Position numbers and translations under genes: made by a program | Shown here: positions 5,708 to 6,124 of the stretch, one piece after another | How the letters are laid out: every line of letters begins with the position of its first letter | Position numbering within the stretch: position 1 is the first letter of the stretch | The notes under the pieces: generated by a model | Seen by the model: only the letters and a program-made list of their open reading frames with translations | Told to the model about the DNA's origin: nothing | Database searches by the model: none | Origin: Chloroflexota bacterium | GTDB lineage: Bacteria > Chloroflexota > Chloroflexia > Thermomicrobiales > UBA6265 | Direction of reading: 5' to 3' | Length of the DNA: 6,124 nt | Assembly (NCBI GenBank): GCA_019348515.1 | Contig: JAHWJF010000228.1 | Span: 1 to 6,124 of the forward strand

Positions 5708-6124
5708 TCAAACGGACCAATGGTGCGGGACAAATACGTCTTCATAGAGCTCGATCGCGTAGCGGTCGGTCATGCTCGCGACGAAATCCGCCACGCGGCG
5801 CGGGGGGTCTTCATGTTTGCGGGTTTGATACTCCGCCGGTAGGCGTTCGGGGTCTTCCAGGAAGTGCGCGTAGAGCGCGCGGACGATGTGTTGCGCCCGC
5901 TGCGTGTTCGCGTCTTCGTTGAGCGGAGTGTACACCTGGCGGAAGAGGAACTCCCGTAGCAGATCAGCGGCCTGTTGCACATGGGGTGAAATAGCGATGG
6001 CGCCGGGGGCGAGGGAGGCGTCTGAATGGTCAATCACATCGGCGACTAGCGTGTTGATGCGGCGCGAATGGGTTGGAACAAGGATGTCATGAACGTCTCG
6101 CGGATCGTCCTCGATAGCGTCAAG
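5708..6124 (-). CDS. dgt: dGTPase-family deoxynucleotide triphosphohydrolase, C-terminal part (5' end beyond right edge)
   Basis: This minus-strand frame enters from the right edge and ends at TGA, giving 138 C-terminal residues. Enzymes of this HD-domain family hydrolyse dNTPs to the deoxynucleoside and triphosphate, and so control the dNTP pool. Visible family marks are RRINTLVADVI (21-31 of the visible part), a helical middle section, and the closing VADFVASMTDRYAIELYEDV. The metal-binding HD motif lies in the missing N-terminal part, so activity cannot be judged here. A GTG at 6037 is only an internal codon: the frame and the homology continue past it to the edge. The gene lies 36 nt upstream of dnaG on the same strand; this dgt-dnaG order is common in Actinomycetota and Chloroflexota and suggests co-expression with replication. 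Confidence 0.88.
   Translation of the reverse strand, partial: LDAIEDDPRDVHDILVPTHSRRINTLVADVIDHSDASLAPGAIAISPHVQQAADLLREFLFRQVYTPLNEDANTQRAQHIVRALYAHFLEDPERLPAEYQTRKHEDPPRRVADFVASMTDRYAIELYEDVFVPHHWSV

Noticed and set aside
4985..5842. Plus-strand open frame of 285 codons across the dnaG start and the dgt 3' end
   Set aside because: It lies antisense to the zinc and polymerase domains of DnaG and to the dgt C-terminus, crosses two real genes and shows no family features.

Overview
This is a GC-rich bacterial chromosomal window carrying core housekeeping genes, with no sign of mobile or accessory DNA. The best guess is a Chloroflexota (Thermomicrobia-like) genome. That rests on the style of the DnaG protein (a long stretch after the TOPRIM Asp pair and a YPPRSPYF-type tail), a GT4 glycosyltransferase with a GGTDAGGMN motif, and the dgt-dnaG pair. 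Actinomycetota share several of these traits and are not excluded. No taxon marker in the window is decisive.

Left part, minus strand: a tRNA-Arg(CCU) gene with encoded CCA is followed by hpf (long-form ribosome hibernation factor) and then by a GT4 glycosyltransferase that runs off the left edge. The tRNA has a good extended -10 promoter and no terminator behind it, so tRNA-Arg and hpf may share a transcript.

Middle, plus strand: a tRNA-Pro(CGG) gene with a well-formed promoter and a strong intrinsic terminator is followed by selA, the selenocysteine synthase that converts Ser-tRNA(Sec) to Sec-tRNA(Sec). The terminator covers the longest possible selA start, which places the real start at the ATG at 2304. 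The organism therefore probably makes selenoproteins, although selB, selC and selD are not in this window.

Right part, minus strand: the C-terminal part of a dGTPase-family dNTP triphosphohydrolase (dgt, entering from the right edge) lies 36 nt ahead of dnaG (primase), a likely operon linking nucleotide pool control and replication priming. dnaG and selA converge with only 11 bp between their facing TAA stops.

The intergenic spaces total roughly 700 bp and none exceeds 300 bp. They hold promoters, a terminator and several small inverted repeats. I did not find a convincing novel system. The most interesting small-scale signals are a 13-bp perfect inverted repeat with a tandem 8-mer in the dnaG linker, a 9-mer found in three separate intergenic sites, the terminator between tRNA-Pro and selA, and nested inverted repeats between the divergent tRNA genes.
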